DNA of 64,000 nucleotides, from contig NZ_CP019980.1 of NCBI RefSeq assembly GCF_002982115.1, positions 2,302,001 to 2,366,000 on the forward strand, in the 5' to 3' direction. The position numbers were made by a program, and so were the translations under genes. The stretch is from Lysinibacillus sphaericus. GTDB lineage: Bacteria; Bacillota; Bacilli; Bacillales_A; Planococcaceae. The notes beneath the pieces were generated by a model. It searched no databases, was not told the origin of the DNA, and saw only the letters and a program-made list of their open reading frames with translations. Of the stretch, positions 29,038 through 38,711 are shown one piece after another (within the stretch, counting starts at the first letter, position 1; every line of letters begins with the position of its first letter).

Positions 29038-29658
29038 ATGAATAAAAAAATAGCGCTCCATATCATTACAGATGGCCAGCATTCACTACATGAAGTGGTC
29101 CATTTTGTAACTAAGTTTGAACCCTATATAAGCTATTTGCATATTCGTGAGCCAAGTTGCACTGCTTCTGAACTCTTTGATTGTATAAGAAAATTAAAAT
29201 ATGCAGGCTTTCCATTACAAAAGATTGTGATTAATGATCGAATCGATGTTGCACTTGCTGCGGATGTTTCTCATGTGCAAATAGGTTATCGTAGTATTCC
29301 TGTAGCTATCGCAAGTGAGAAGTTCTCAAATCTTAAAATTGGTGCATCTATTCACTCTCTAGAAGAAGCTACAAATACAAAGGCCGATTGGTTACTCTAT
29401 GGACATATTTTTGATACAGAAAGTAAGAAAGGAATCGCTTGTCGTGGAACAAAATTATTACAACAGCTTGTAAGCAATGTATCTATTCCTGTGATTGCTA
29501 TCGGTGGAATCACTCCGCAAAATACAAAAGAAGTATGTGCGTCAGGAGTTTCAGGAATTGCAGTGATGTCAGGAATTTGGCAGGCAAATGACCCTATTGA
29601 AAAGGTAAAAGAATATGCTCGTCAACTTAAGGAGTGGGAAGATGAAAAGTTTCGATAG
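29038..29658 (+). CDS. tenI: thiazole tautomerase TenI
   Basis: 206-residue TIM-barrel of the ThiE/TenI family. TenI aromatises the thiazole product of ThiG to carboxy-thiazole phosphate. Evidence for TenI rather than ThiE is the short length, the position at the head of thiO-S-G-F as in Bacillus, and a reduced phosphate region: VINDRIDVALAADVSHVQIG, with ASIHSLEEA, and the barrel end VIAIGGITPQN and GVSGIAVMSGI. Lies 70 bases after the TPP terminator, so it is repressed by TPP. The start ATG has a rather distant AGGATG. Overlaps the start of the thiO relic. Confidence 0.88.
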   Translation: MNKKIALHIITDGQHSLHEVVHFVTKFEPYISYLHIREPSCTASELFDCIRKLKYAGFPLQKIVINDRIDVALAADVSHVQIGYRSIPVAIASEKFSNLKIGASIHSLEEATNTKADWLLYGHIFDTESKKGIACRGTKLLQQLVSNVSIPVIAIGGITPQNTKEVCASGVSGIAVMSGIWQANDPIEKVKEYARQLKEWEDEKFR

Positions 29659-30411
29659 TATGTTCATCATCGGTAGTACAATCGCACATTGACTTGCTGA
29701 ACGCGTTTTACACGTAGCAATTCTTGAGAAAAAGGTAATTGCAGAGGGTGCTTCACATGTAGCTGCTGGATTACTAGGGGTTCAGCACAATGGGATGACG
29801 ATCTTTTGTATGAAATGGTAAGAAAAAGTCGAACAAACATTATTTCCAAAAGTAGCCGAAAAAATCCGTGCAAAAACAGGTATTGATATAGGGTACGAAG
29901 TGAAAGGAATATACAGGATTGCAAATTCAGAAGAAGAATTTGAACGTATTCAACAAATTCGCTTTTGGCAAGTATCAGCTGGAGAAGAAACATTGTTGCT
30001 TTTTTCAGAAGAATTAAGAAATTTTGAACCAAATGGAAGTAATTTCCTTAAAAGTAATCTCCCATTACTTAATGCTCCTATATTTTTAAAACGATTTTAT
30101 ATTGTATCAAAACGTTATAGTAAATACGTCACTGGTGCAACGATAGAGCCAAATTTATATCAAGAGATGTTAAAGCAATGAGTATTGTAGACATATTACA
30201 AAAGGCATTTTCTATTGTTTCAGCCCTACAAGATGCGAGTTGGGACCGAACATGGGCAGGATTACGAAATGGAGGCAGACGTTATATGGAAGTACATTCG
30301 ACAATTCAAGGGCAATTTGTATCAACAGGACATTATCGTTATAGCATATTGCTAAGCCCATTCGTAGGAGAATATATGTCAGATTTAATGGTGAAACACT
30401 ATGTTTATTAA
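29642..30411 (+). pseudogene. thiO: decayed glycine oxidase gene
   Basis: Fragments of the FAD enzyme ThiO in order but broken: MKSFDSMFIIGST (GxG dinucleotide loop already altered) then a stop after 16 codons; VAAGLLGVQHNG; another stop at 29818; a 93-codon open stretch with GIYRIANSEEEFERI and FYIVSKRYSKYVTGATIEP; a stop; and the C-terminal WAGLRNGG and STGHYRYSILLSPFVGEYMSDLM. The middle of the enzyme (roughly 100 residues) is missing. It cannot make active ThiO. In the pathway ThiO supplies dehydroglycine for the thiazole; another oxidase must replace it, or thiazole synthesis is defective. Confidence 0.88.
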
Positions 30412-30595
30412 TGGAAATAGGATGGAAGTTCCAGACCATGTGAAAACAATTGAGAGCTTATTGATTCACTTAGGGCTTCAGGAAAAAATAGTTGTTGTCG
30501 AACAAAACGGCGTAATTTTGAAAAAAGAAAATTATTCGACAGTGGTTAAGTCTACTGATTCTATTGAGATTGTTACATTTGTCGGAGGGGGTTAA
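30401..30595 (+). CDS. thiS: thiazole biosynthesis sulfur carrier ThiS
   Basis: 64-residue ubiquitin-like protein ending in VTFVGGG; the C-terminal Gly-Gly is adenylated by ThiF and turned into thiocarboxylate to donate sulfur to ThiG. N-terminus [21 protein letters not shown] fits the beta-grasp fold. It overlaps the 3' end of the thiO relic and is one base from the thiG start, so translation is coupled. Confidence 0.93.
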   Translation: MFINGNRMEVPDHVKTIESLLIHLGLQEKIVVVEQNGVILKKENYSTVVKSTDSIEIVTFVGGG

Positions 30596-30596
30596 C

Positions 30597-31367
30597 ATGT
30601 ATCAAATTGGACCATATACATTTACTTCAAGATTATTACTAGGAACAGGGAAATTTTCAGATTTTGATATTCAAAAAGGAGCAATAGAAGCATCAGAAGC
30701 TGAAATTTTAACATTTGCTGTGCGTCGTATGAATATTTTTGAACCATCCCAGCCTAATTTGCTAGATAAAATAGATTTATCAAACTATCGATTATTACCA
30801 AATACTGCTGGTGCGAAAACAGCTGAGGAAGCAGTACGTATTGCTAAACTAGCAAAAGCATCTGGGTTATGCGATATCGTGAAAGTTGAAATAATCGGGT
30901 GTGATGATACATTATTGCCTGATCCATTAGAAACATATCGTGCATGTGAAATGCTTTTAGCAAAAGGGTTTATTGTACTACCGTATACTTCAGATGATGT
31001 CGTTCTTACTCGGAAATTACAAGAACTAGGGGTTCATGCCATTATGCCAGGTGCGTCGCCAATTGGTTCAGGACAAGGAATTTTAAATCCATATAATTTA
31101 CAAGTTATCATTGAACAAGCGACAGTACCTGTTATTGTAGACGCAGGTATAGGTACTCCGTCTGATGCAGCACTTGCTCTTGAACTAGGTGCGGATGCAG
31201 TCTTGCTAAATTCAGCAGTTTCTGGTGCGAAGAATCCAGTGCAGATGGCAGAAGCTATGAAACTAGCAATTCATGCAGGTAGACTAGGTTTTGAAGCAGG
31301 AATCATAAAGAAAAAAGAGCGGGCTCAAGCTAGTAGTCCTTCACAGGGGATGAGTATTATTGATTAA
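30597..31367 (+). CDS. thiG: thiazole synthase ThiG
   Basis: 256-residue TIM barrel that assembles the thiazole ring from deoxyxylulose phosphate, dehydroglycine and ThiS thiocarboxylate. Start ATG 30597 after GGAGGGGG; the in-frame 30564 lies inside thiS. Conserved parts: [18 protein letters not shown] (usual Schiff-base Lys lies later in VKVEIIG), [43 protein letters not shown], recognised in pieces. Full family length, intact despite loss of thiO. Confidence 0.95.
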   Translation: MYQIGPYTFTSRLLLGTGKFSDFDIQKGAIEASEAEILTFAVRRMNIFEPSQPNLLDKIDLSNYRLLPNTAGAKTAEEAVRIAKLAKASGLCDIVKVEIIGCDDTLLPDPLETYRACEMLLAKGFIVLPYTSDDVVLTRKLQELGVHAIMPGASPIGSGQGILNPYNLQVIIEQATVPVIVDAGIGTPSDAALALELGADAVLLNSAVSGAKNPVQMAEAMKLAIHAGRLGFEAGIIKKKERAQASSPSQGMSIID

Positions 31368-32379
31368 TCGCTATTCAAGACAGGAACTATTTTCATTTAT
31401 AGGACAAGTTGGCCAAAAAAAAATTCAACAAAAACACGTACTTATTGTTGGAGCAGGAGCATTAGGTAGTAGCAATGCCGAAATACTTGTACGTGCTGGA
31501 ATAGGTAAGTTATCCATAGTGGACCGAGATTATGTAGATTGGTCAAATTTACAACGCCAACAACTATACAGTGAAGAAGATGTGTTTCAACATTTGCCAA
31601 AAGCTGTTGCTGCAAAACAAAGATTAGAGAAAATTAATCGTGATGTGCTGATTGAAGCGTTTGTTCTAGACATTTCGTCATCTGAACTTTTTGCGTTTCA
31701 AGATGTAGATCTAATCATCGATGCAACAGATAATTTTGAAACACGTTTCTTACTAAATGATTTTGCAGTCAAGTATGAAATTCCATGGATTTACGGAGCA
31801 TGTGTAGGTAGCTATGGTATTACATATACCATTTTGCCGCATGAAACACCTTGCCTACACTGTTTGATGGAAATCATTCCTTTATCCGGAGGGACAACTT
31901 GTGATACTGTAGGAATTATTGCGCCTACAGTTACGCAAGTTGTGTCACATCAAATGGTAGAAGCATTGAAAATCTTAGTGGAAGATTGGGAAGCAATCCG
32001 AAAAGAATTATTGGCATTTGATTTGTGGAAAAACGAGCAAACAAAGATCAATGTAAAAAGTTTAAAAAAGTCTACATGTTTGACTTGTGGATTAAACCCA
32101 ACCTATCCATATTTAACGAAAGAATCAATAACCAAGGTTGCAGTACTATGCGGTCGTAATACGGTTCAAATTCGTCCTGCAAAACCAAAGTTAGTTAATA
32201 TTATTGAGTTTGAAAAGAACCTGGCTCCACATGTTCAACATTTGAAGTCAAATCCATTTTTAATTCATTTTCAAGTTAATCAAAATCAGATTATTCTTTT
32301 TCGGGATGGACGTGTATTAATTCATGGAACGAATGATATTGTAGAAGCGAAGAAAATCTATCATCAATATTTTGGATGA
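31360..32379 (+). CDS. thiF: ThiS adenylyltransferase ThiF
   Basis: 339-residue E1-like enzyme that adenylates the ThiS C-terminus. Start TTG at 31360 overlaps the end of thiG by eight bases; AGGGGATGAG is upstream and [12 protein letters not shown] matches the family N-terminus. Nucleotide loop [17 protein letters not shown], catalytic [14 protein letters not shown], and the zinc cysteines CLHC and CLTCG are all present. The last 100 residues form a rhodanese-like/unassigned tail as in B. subtilis ThiF. End of the thi operon in this window. Confidence 0.94.
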   Translation: MINRYSRQELFSFIGQVGQKKIQQKHVLIVGAGALGSSNAEILVRAGIGKLSIVDRDYVDWSNLQRQQLYSEEDVFQHLPKAVAAKQRLEKINRDVLIEAFVLDISSSELFAFQDVDLIIDATDNFETRFLLNDFAVKYEIPWIYGACVGSYGITYTILPHETPCLHCLMEIIPLSGGTTCDTVGIIAPTVTQVVSHQMVEALKILVEDWEAIRKELLAFDLWKNEQTKINVKSLKKSTCLTCGLNPTYPYLTKESITKVAVLCGRNTVQIRPAKPKLVNIIEFEKNLAPHVQHLKSNPFLIHFQVNQNQIILFRDGRVLIHGTNDIVEAKKIYHQYFG

Positions 32380-32597
32380 GGATAGGTATAAAATGTTCCA
32401 TATTTCCGAGGGCAAGTACGATTTCGTGTAATGGACCTCATTTTCAAGATTTACCTGACCAAGAAAACTATCGTTTAAAAGCAAAAGCAGATAATGCAAT
32501 AATTGGTACGAACGTGAAAATTGTTGATGAGTTAGGCGATGAAGTATCACATGAGAGCATATCTGTTGGGGAAGTCATCGTCATAATGTTGGGATGA
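32380..32597 (+). pseudogene. fragment of an AMP-forming acyl-CoA synthetase
   Basis: The frame ends with YRLKAKADNAIIGTNVKIVD, ELGDEVSHESISVGEVIV, which matches the hinge region of acyl-CoA synthetases (pattern G-x-x-V-x-I-V-D-x-x-G-x-E-V ... V-G-E-I). Only about 45 residues are recognisable and the frame stops before the catalytic C-terminal domain. The part nearer thiF is out of context. A decayed remnant. Confidence 0.5.
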
Positions 32598-32696
32598 AGG
32601 GCTATTGAAAAAACGAACAAGCAACAATATTGTCGATAAAAGATGAAAGACGGCGACATTAGCCGTGTATTTAAGCTAGTTTAAATTATTTTTAAT

Positions 32697-32744
32697 ACCT
32701 CTTTTAAGTTAGTATAAAAATGAAAACTTAGAGGAGGTTTTTTT
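32697..32744 (+). terminator. 14-bp hairpin with T-run after the thi region
   Basis: ACCTCTTTTAAGTT (32697-32710) pairs along its full length with AACTTAGAGGAGGT (32725-32738), two G-U pairs, then TTTTTTT. The 3' arm contains GAGGAGG and an ATG follows the T-run at 32745, so it can also be read as a hairpin that hides a ribosome binding site. Confidence 0.7.
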
Positions 32745-33038
32745 ATGTACAATCAACACATTTTGTATTTCACCGTTTTCAACTTTTTCAACCTAATAAT
32801 TTCGAACAGCTAGCGAGGGAGACAGGTCAATTGAACAAATGCTAATAAAGCATATCCATTTACTCTTTCAATCATATCAGCAGTATTGCTAAGGATAATA
32901 ATCCAGCAAGCGAGAGAAGATACAAACATGGTAAACTTTTATATGTACTACCCGATAAAATATTTTTGAAGTGGTAGGGCGCAATTTAATGCTCGAGGAG
33001 CGAAAATCCATAACTTCGCTCTGAAGGAAGGTGAGTAT
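32745..33038. other. gap before the two-component/ABC cassette
   Basis: About 290 bases. A 22-codon frame (32745-32813, hydrophobic, FTVFNFFNLIISNS) follows the hairpin; it may be a leader peptide or chance. The remainder shows no gene and should hold the promoter of the cassette. Confidence 0.3.
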
Positions 33039-33716
33039 TTGTATAAAATTATGATTGTTGAAGATGACAAGGCATTGTCAAATGGTATTGCTCTTGCTTT
33101 GCAAGGGAGTGAAATGGATGTTCTGCCATTTCACAGTATTCAATCGGCAAAAATGCAGTTATCTAATACTAACTTTGATTTGTTGATATTGGACATTAAT
33201 TTGCCTGATGGGAACGGACTAGACTTGCTGTGCGAAGTGAAAAGAAACAGTACTATACCTGTAATCATGCTCACAGCAAACGATATGGAAACAGACATTG
33301 TAGCAGGACTTGAAATGGGAGCAGATGATTACATTACTAAACCATTTAGCCTTGCCGTGTTGCGTGCAAGAGTAAATACGCAGCTCAGAAAACAAGTGGT
33401 CACAAAAGGAAATCAATTTAAACAAGATCACTTTGTTTTTGACTTTGACCGCATGGAATATTTTAAAAACGGAAAGGTAGTAGAGCTGAGTAAAACCGAG
33501 CAAAAACTGCTAAAAATTTTAACAGCCAACAAAGGCGTTACTTTAGAACGCAGCGTATTGGTTGAACGTATTTGGAGCGATGGCGCACATTATGTGGACG
33601 AAAATGCTTTGTCTGTTACGCTAAAAAGATTACGGGACAAGCTTGAGGATAACCCTACAAAACCCGTATATATAAAAACAGTGTATGGTATAGGTTATTT
33701 ATGGGCGGTGAAATAA
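33039..33716 (+). CDS. OmpR-family response regulator of an ABC-transporter cassette (VncR/BceR-like)
   Basis: 225 residues. Receiver with VEDDK, phospho-Asp in LLILDINLPDGNG, LTANDME and TKPFS; winged helix with LSKTEQKLLKIL and ALSVTLKRLRDKLE, ending VYGIGYLWAVK. The TTG start at 33039 follows GGAAGGTGAG; the ATG at 33051 is an alternative that would cut the first strand. The kinase follows at the next base after the stop, and ABC transporter genes come next, so this regulator very likely controls that transporter. Confidence 0.92.
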   Translation: MYKIMIVEDDKALSNGIALALQGSEMDVLPFHSIQSAKMQLSNTNFDLLILDINLPDGNGLDLLCEVKRNSTIPVIMLTANDMETDIVAGLEMGADDYITKPFSLAVLRARVNTQLRKQVVTKGNQFKQDHFVFDFDRMEYFKNGKVVELSKTEQKLLKILTANKGVTLERSVLVERIWSDGAHYVDENALSVTLKRLRDKLEDNPTKPVYIKTVYGIGYLWAVK

Positions 33717-34562
33717 ATGGCGTTTTTTAAAGCAAATAAGGTCATTGATCGATTAAACAAAATGATTGATAATGCGATAGAGGGAAGACCTATTGAAAAT
33801 GGATTTGATGAAAGCAAGCTGTCTGCGCTGGAAACTAAATTATCCCACTATCTTACAGCAAACAGTGCCACAAAAATACAGTTAGCTGACGAAAAATCAC
33901 AAATCAATCAACTGATTTCCGATATATCTCATCAAACGAAAACGCCTCTTGCTAATATTCTGCTCTATACTCAACTTTTAGCGGAAAGTGAGCTGTCTGA
34001 CTATGATCAAAACTGTGTGGCAGCTTTAACGCAGCAGGCAGAAAAATTAAACTTTCTTATTTCTTCTCTTGTAAAAGCATCTCGGCTTGAAACGGGAATT
34101 ATTACAGTTACCCCTACAAACAACAACGTAGCGAACATGCTTGAAACGGTTATAGAGCAGGCTACACCGAAAGCTATAGGAAAAAACATTGCTTTAACGG
34201 TAGATAGTAGGGATGTAGAGGCAGTCTTTGATCCAAAATGGACAGTGGAGGCACTATACAACATTGTAGATAATGCCATTAAATATACACCTAGTGGCGG
34301 AAGTGTCCAGTTATCTGTCACTCCGTATCAGCTTTTTTGCAGGATTGATGTGGCTGATACAGGACTCGGTATTTCAGAGGATGAAACGGCAAAGATTTTT
34401 TCTCGTTTTTATCGTTCACAGGAGGTAACCGACAAAGAAGGCGTCGGCCTTGGTCTTTACCTTGCGAGAGAAATCATTACAGCCCAAGGCGGATATATAA
34501 AGGTCAAGTCTAGGTTGGGAGTTGGCTCTGTTTTCTCGGTGTTTCTTCCAATTAAAAATTGA
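33717..34562 (+). CDS. soluble sensor histidine kinase of the ABC cassette
   Basis: 281-residue histidine kinase with no transmembrane segment or sensor domain: the first 60 residues are a polar helical region leading straight to the H-box SDISHQTKTPLANILLY, followed by N-box NIVDNAIKYTP, DTGLGI, FSRFYRSQE and VGLGLYLAR. BceS-type kinases have two N-terminal TM helices; these are absent, so sensing must go through partner proteins (perhaps the adjacent permease) or internal signals. ATG lies immediately after the regulator's stop. Confidence 0.9.
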   Translation: MAFFKANKVIDRLNKMIDNAIEGRPIENGFDESKLSALETKLSHYLTANSATKIQLADEKSQINQLISDISHQTKTPLANILLYTQLLAESELSDYDQNCVAALTQQAEKLNFLISSLVKASRLETGIITVTPTNNNVANMLETVIEQATPKAIGKNIALTVDSRDVEAVFDPKWTVEALYNIVDNAIKYTPSGGSVQLSVTPYQLFCRIDVADTGLGISEDETAKIFSRFYRSQEVTDKEGVGLGLYLAREIITAQGGYIKVKSRLGVGSVFSVFLPIKN

Positions 34563-34674
34563 ATTCTTTCAGCACTGTTAGATTTGATTTTGCTTCAGAA
34601 AGATTCTCGAAAGATTCGAAGTTTATAATATGAATTGCAGAGATGGAAGACATATTTTTTTGGAGGAAATTTAA

Positions 34675-35355
34675 ATGATCATACTTGAAACAAAGGATTT
34701 AATGAAAATTTACGGGAAAGGGGATACTGCCGTTCATGCATTGGATGGCGTCAGTATGAAAGTGGAGAACGGTGAGTTTGTTTCGATTGTAGGTACTTCC
34801 GGTAGTGGCAAATCCACATTGCTTCATATGCTTGGCGGTCTTGATCGCCCGACTAGCGGAAGGGTGATTGTGGATGGTCAAGAACTTTTTAAGTTAAAGG
34901 ATGAAGAACTTACGATTTTCCGCCGCCGAAAAATAGGCTTCGTTTTTCAAAATTATAATCTTGTCCCTACTTTAAATGTCTATGAAAACATTGTTCTTCC
35001 TATTGGCTTAGATGGCAATACGCCTGATAAAGCATATGTGGATGCCATTATTCACACGCTTGGTCTTGAGCGTAAACTTCAAAATATGCCCAATAATTTA
35101 TCTGGAGGGCAGCAGCAGCGCGTTGCTATTGCTAGAGCTTTGGCATCAAAGCCTGCCATTATTTTAGCCGATGAGCCAACGGGAAACTTGGATACTAAAA
35201 CCAGTCAAGATGTTCTGTCTTTATTTAAAGTAACAAGTAGACAATTCAAGCAAACGATTGTCATGATTACCCATGATGAGGAAATCGCACAGCTTGCAGA
35301 CAGAATTGTCCGTATAGAAGACGGACAGATTGTAGATGGTGGTATCCATGCTTAA
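34675..35355 (+). CDS. ABC transporter ATP-binding protein (MacB/LolD family)
   Basis: 226-residue ATPase. Walker [11 protein letters not shown]-loop [12 protein letters not shown], signature LSGGQQQR, Walker [13 protein letters not shown] and MITHDEE are intact; the DEPTGNLDT form is typical of the MacB/LolD/FtsE group acting with FtsX-type permeases. TTTGGAGG precedes the ATG. Its 3' end overlaps the permease start by eight bases. Role probably export or mechanotransmission linked to antimicrobial defence. Confidence 0.93.
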   Translation: MIILETKDLMKIYGKGDTAVHALDGVSMKVENGEFVSIVGTSGSGKSTLLHMLGGLDRPTSGRVIVDGQELFKLKDEELTIFRRRKIGFVFQNYNLVPTLNVYENIVLPIGLDGNTPDKAYVDAIIHTLGLERKLQNMPNNLSGGQQQRVAIARALASKPAIILADEPTGNLDTKTSQDVLSLFKVTSRQFKQTIVMITHDEEIAQLADRIVRIEDGQIVDGGIHA

Positions 35356-37864
35356 AGTAAATAGTAAAAGAACCATTCATTTGCTTGCAAAAAGTTCGTT
35401 CAAAGCAAGTAGAATGAGAAACTTATTTGCTATCGTTGCAATTATTTTGACTTCGGTCATGTTTTCGGGGCTATTTACAGTAGCTACAAGCCTTGTTGCA
35501 TCGATTGAGGAAAGTACTATGCGACAGGTGGGCGGCAGTGCACATGGTAGCTTTAAATATCTGTCAAAAGCGCAATATGACGCGCTGAAAACGCATCCTG
35601 ATATTAAAGATATTTCTTTCTCTGTCGTTTTGGGCGTGGGTGAAAATAAGGAGCTAGCCAAACACCCTACTGAAATTCGATACACTAGCGGTGAAAACAA
35701 TGCAAAGGGTATGTTTTCTATGCCGACAACAGGAAAACTTCCACAAAATGATGATGAAATTGCCACAGACACACTCGTTTTAAAGCAACTTGGTGTTTCT
35801 GCGAAGCTAGGTCAGAAGGTTACCTTAGACTATTCTTTAGCAGGGGAAAAAATAAGCAAAACCTTTACACTGGTAGGTTATTGGACAGGTGATAAGGTTA
35901 TGCAGGCAAGTCAAGCATGGGTGAACAAAAGCTATGTGGAGAAGCAACTTGCCAATTACAAACCAAGTAAGCAGGGCTATGATGTAGGTCTTATCAACGC
36001 TGATGTCAATTTCAAGAACAGTTTTCGTATTGAAAGCAAGCTGCAAAAAGTGATTGTAGACAGTGGGTTCAGTCTGGACGACATTGATTATGGCGTCAAC
36101 TGGGCTTATGCCGGAAACGGTGAATCTCTAGACATAAGTACCATCGTTGCGACTGTTGGTGCCATTTTAATGATTGCTTTTAGTGGTTATTTAATGATTG
36201 CTAATGTATTTACAATTAGTGTGGCAAATGATGTACGGTACTATGGACTGATTAAAACAATTGGTACAACTCCAAAGCAAATTCGCAAATTGATACGTAG
36301 ACAGGCGATGTGGCTCTGTTTCATCGGTTTGCCAATTGGGTTGCTAGTTGGATATCTTGTGGGAATGATGCTAGTTCCGATTGTCTTGTCTATTATGAAC
36401 ACCGATGTCATTAAAATATCAGCTCATCCACTTATCTTTATTTTGTCTAGTATTTTTTCAGCAGTCACTGTTTTTGTCAGTGTTTCAAAGCCGTCAAAAA
36501 TTGCGGCAAAAGTCAGTCCGATTGAAGCGCTTCGTGTTACAGATAACAGTGCAGGGAGTAAACGGAAGATAAAGAAAGGGACTAAAGTAAATTTGTGGAC
36601 GATGGCCTATTCAAATCTTGCTCGCAATAAAAAGAAGGTCGTGCTTGTCTCCATCTCACTTTCTTTAGGGCTTGTGATTTTAAATGCTACCTATTCGATT
36701 GCAAACAGCTTTGATATGGATGAATATTTAAGCCGTTCTATCATGAACGATTTTGCAGTGGGAGACGTGTCTAACTTTAATGTCAATCTCAACTATAGCA
36801 ACCAAGACACGTTAAGCGAAGGCTTTTTCTCTGAGCTGTCCTTACAAGAAGGCATCGAAAGCATCAATAACATCTATTTTACAGAATATGAAGTACCAAC
36901 AGGGCCGCGCTTTGTCGATATTCCTAAACAATTGGCGAAGGAATATGGCGCAGATAGTAAGAGAGTTGAAGCACTTAAACGCTATGCTCAAGAACCAAAA
37001 CAACTATTGCACCTGTATGGTCTTGATGAGGGTGCTTTGCAAAAGTTAATCTTACTGCATGGCAAAATAGAGGAGCAAAAGCTTTATTCGGGAAAATATG
37101 TGATAGCTGCACCATTTGATGCACAAGGCAATATTTTATACTATGCAATCGGTGACAAAATTCAGCTTCCAGATCCAACCGGACAAATGCTGGAATATGA
37201 AGTGCTTGCTGTTGCGGACATTCCAGAAAGCATAAGCGCAAGACACTCGCATCCGTTAACGCCAACATTTTATTTGCCAAGCCAAGTCTTTTTAGAGCAA
37301 ATTGAACAAAAAGCCCCAATGCTAAGCACGATTGATGTGCAAGATAGCGCAATGGAAAAAATGGAGCGTTTTTTAGCAAACTATAGTACTAACACCGACC
37401 AAAACATGGAATTTGAATCCAAGGCGTCTTTAGCGGCAGAATTTGAAAACTTGCAAAAAACGTTGAAAATCGTTGGGATTACCATCAGCATTCTAGTGGC
37501 TTTCATTGGCATTATGAATTTCATCAATTCTGTCATTACCTCCATCAATGCACGTCGACGAGAGCTTGCGATGCTACAAAGTATCGGTATGCTAAATAGA
37601 CAGGTAATTAAAATGCTTATACTGGAAAGTACCATGTATATTCTGCTAACTATAGCTGCAACGCTTACTATTGGAAGTGCAATTTGCTATCTGGGCCTAA
37701 ATGCATTTACAGCAGGGGCAGCCTATATGAAGCTATATTTTACAGTTGTTCCATCACTGCTATGTCTTCCAATACTTCTTGTCATAGCAATAATAGTTCC
37801 TGTCATGTGCCAAAAGGTCATTTCAAAAAGCAGTATTGTAGAGCGATTACGTAAAATAGAGTAG
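35348..37864 (+). CDS. FtsX-like ABC permease with two extracellular domains
   Basis: 838-residue permease starting at ATG 35348 inside the ATPase end. Two FtsX/MacB units in tandem: TM near 27-50, an extracellular domain to about 255, three TM helices (about 260-395) ending VSPIEALR; then TM near 425-445, a second extracellular domain to about 695, and three TM helices (about 705-830) with NSVITSINARRRELAMLQSIG. This layout is that of duplicated LolCE/MacB-type permeases, not the single-domain BceB arrangement. Substrate likely a peptide or lipid-active antimicrobial (inference from context). Confidence 0.9.
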   Translation: MLKVNSKRTIHLLAKSSFKASRMRNLFAIVAIILTSVMFSGLFTVATSLVASIEESTMRQVGGSAHGSFKYLSKAQYDALKTHPDIKDISFSVVLGVGENKELAKHPTEIRYTSGENNAKGMFSMPTTGKLPQNDDEIATDTLVLKQLGVSAKLGQKVTLDYSLAGEKISKTFTLVGYWTGDKVMQASQAWVNKSYVEKQLANYKPSKQGYDVGLINADVNFKNSFRIESKLQKVIVDSGFSLDDIDYGVNWAYAGNGESLDISTIVATVGAILMIAFSGYLMIANVFTISVANDVRYYGLIKTIGTTPKQIRKLIRRQAMWLCFIGLPIGLLVGYLVGMMLVPIVLSIMNTDVIKISAHPLIFILSSIFSAVTVFVSVSKPSKIAAKVSPIEALRVTDNSAGSKRKIKKGTKVNLWTMAYSNLARNKKKVVLVSISLSLGLVILNATYSIANSFDMDEYLSRSIMNDFAVGDVSNFNVNLNYSNQDTLSEGFFSELSLQEGIESINNIYFTEYEVPTGPRFVDIPKQLAKEYGADSKRVEALKRYAQEPKQLLHLYGLDEGALQKLILLHGKIEEQKLYSGKYVIAAPFDAQGNILYYAIGDKIQLPDPTGQMLEYEVLAVADIPESISARHSHPLTPTFYLPSQVFLEQIEQKAPMLSTIDVQDSAMEKMERFLANYSTNTDQNMEFESKASLAAEFENLQKTLKIVGITISILVAFIGIMNFINSVITSINARRRELAMLQSIGMLNRQVIKMLILESTMYILLTIAATLTIGSAICYLGLNAFTAGAAYMKLYFTVVPSLLCLPILLVIAIIVPVMCQKVISKSSIVERLRKIE

Positions 37865-37923
37865 GTACCTATTACCATCAAACCTTTGAGCTAGCTAATT
37901 ATAGCTCCGAATTTACACGCAAC

Positions 37924-37951
37924 AAGGCAACTCTCTTGGGGTTGCCTTTTG
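37924..37951 (+). terminator. terminator of the ABC cassette
   Basis: Stem AAGGCAAC / GTTGCCTT with TTTTG following. Confidence 0.75.
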
Positions 37952-38015
37952 TGTATCTACTAAAGGGGTAGCGAAGAGAAGTGAATGCGAGATTGTTGTT
38001 TTGCAGCATAGGCAT

Positions 38016-38573
38016 TCACGATGACTTATACAATTTATACATGGCCGTTTCGTTATCAATGGATTGAGCAATTTTAAAAGCTTCCTCTTGCGTTTTATGA
38101 TTATTTATAATTTCATATAAAAACCTTATAACGAACATAAAATTAGCATTACCGTCTATGTAATCATCAGGGCCTATATAAGAGTGACAACCACATGCAA
38201 GAAAAGCGTTTGCTAGCTGTTCCTTGCCTAATGTGCAACCAGAGCCTATCACTTTCACATCTTTTATATTCGTATATTGTTTAATCTCTTGCTGTCCAAA
38301 AAAATCACCTCTTGGCTCATTGCCTTCATAAACATCTTCACCAAGTTCAGGCATACATAATCTACCTTCATCTCCATGAAAATTTAAAATTAAATAATCT
38401 ACTTTATTATCAAGTTCTTTACCGGATAGAACATCAATCAGATCATTGGGTCTACCTATCCAATGTATATTTACCCTTACGCCAAAATACTCTAGTGCTG
38501 ATCGTATAGCATACGATTCCATATCACAATTCGGTCCTACGACTAAACTGACATACATTTCAGGTCTACTCAA
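38016..38573 (-). CDS. small stand-alone caspase/CHAT-like protein
   Basis: 185 residues, no signal or membrane segment. The fold is suggested by a beta strand ending in His, YLILNFHGDEG (His66), and a second strand ending in Cys, VKVIGSGCTLG (Cys113), followed by LANAFLACGCHSYIGP and FVIRFLYEI. That order, HG then xxCxxG then a helix with A-F-L-x-x-G and a late F/Y-helix, is typical of CHAT/caspase-like Cys peptidases. Close relatives may be labelled delta-aminolevulinic acid dehydratase in databases, for which I see no support. Start is TTG at 38573, seven bases after GGAGG. Monocistronic, downstream of comA. Confidence 0.6.
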   Translation of the reverse strand: MSRPEMYVSLVVGPNCDMESYAIRSALEYFGVRVNIHWIGRPNDLIDVLSGKELDNKVDYLILNFHGDEGRLCMPELGEDVYEGNEPRGDFFGQQEIKQYTNIKDVKVIGSGCTLGKEQLANAFLACGCHSYIGPDDYIDGNANFMFVIRFLYEIINNHKTQEEAFKIAQSIDNETAMYKLYKSS

Positions 38574-38711
38574 CTTACATCCTCCTTTTTACGTCAATTC
38601 ACATGCTACAACTTTACAATTAAAGGGATATTGCAGGAAGTTGAACTGAACGAAACCGCCTGTATCCCTTTGACATGTCTTTTCAATTTCCGTTTGGTGA
38701 ATCTATTCAAT

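Noticed and set aside
36975..37379. 134-codon minus-strand frame inside the ABC permease gene
   Set aside because: Composition is an antisense shadow of the permease; no motif and no ribosome site.
38016..38573. Annotation as delta-aminolevulinic acid dehydratase
   Set aside because: HemB is about 330 residues with a TIM barrel and a Cys-rich zinc site; none of this is present. The His/Cys pattern fits caspase-like folds.
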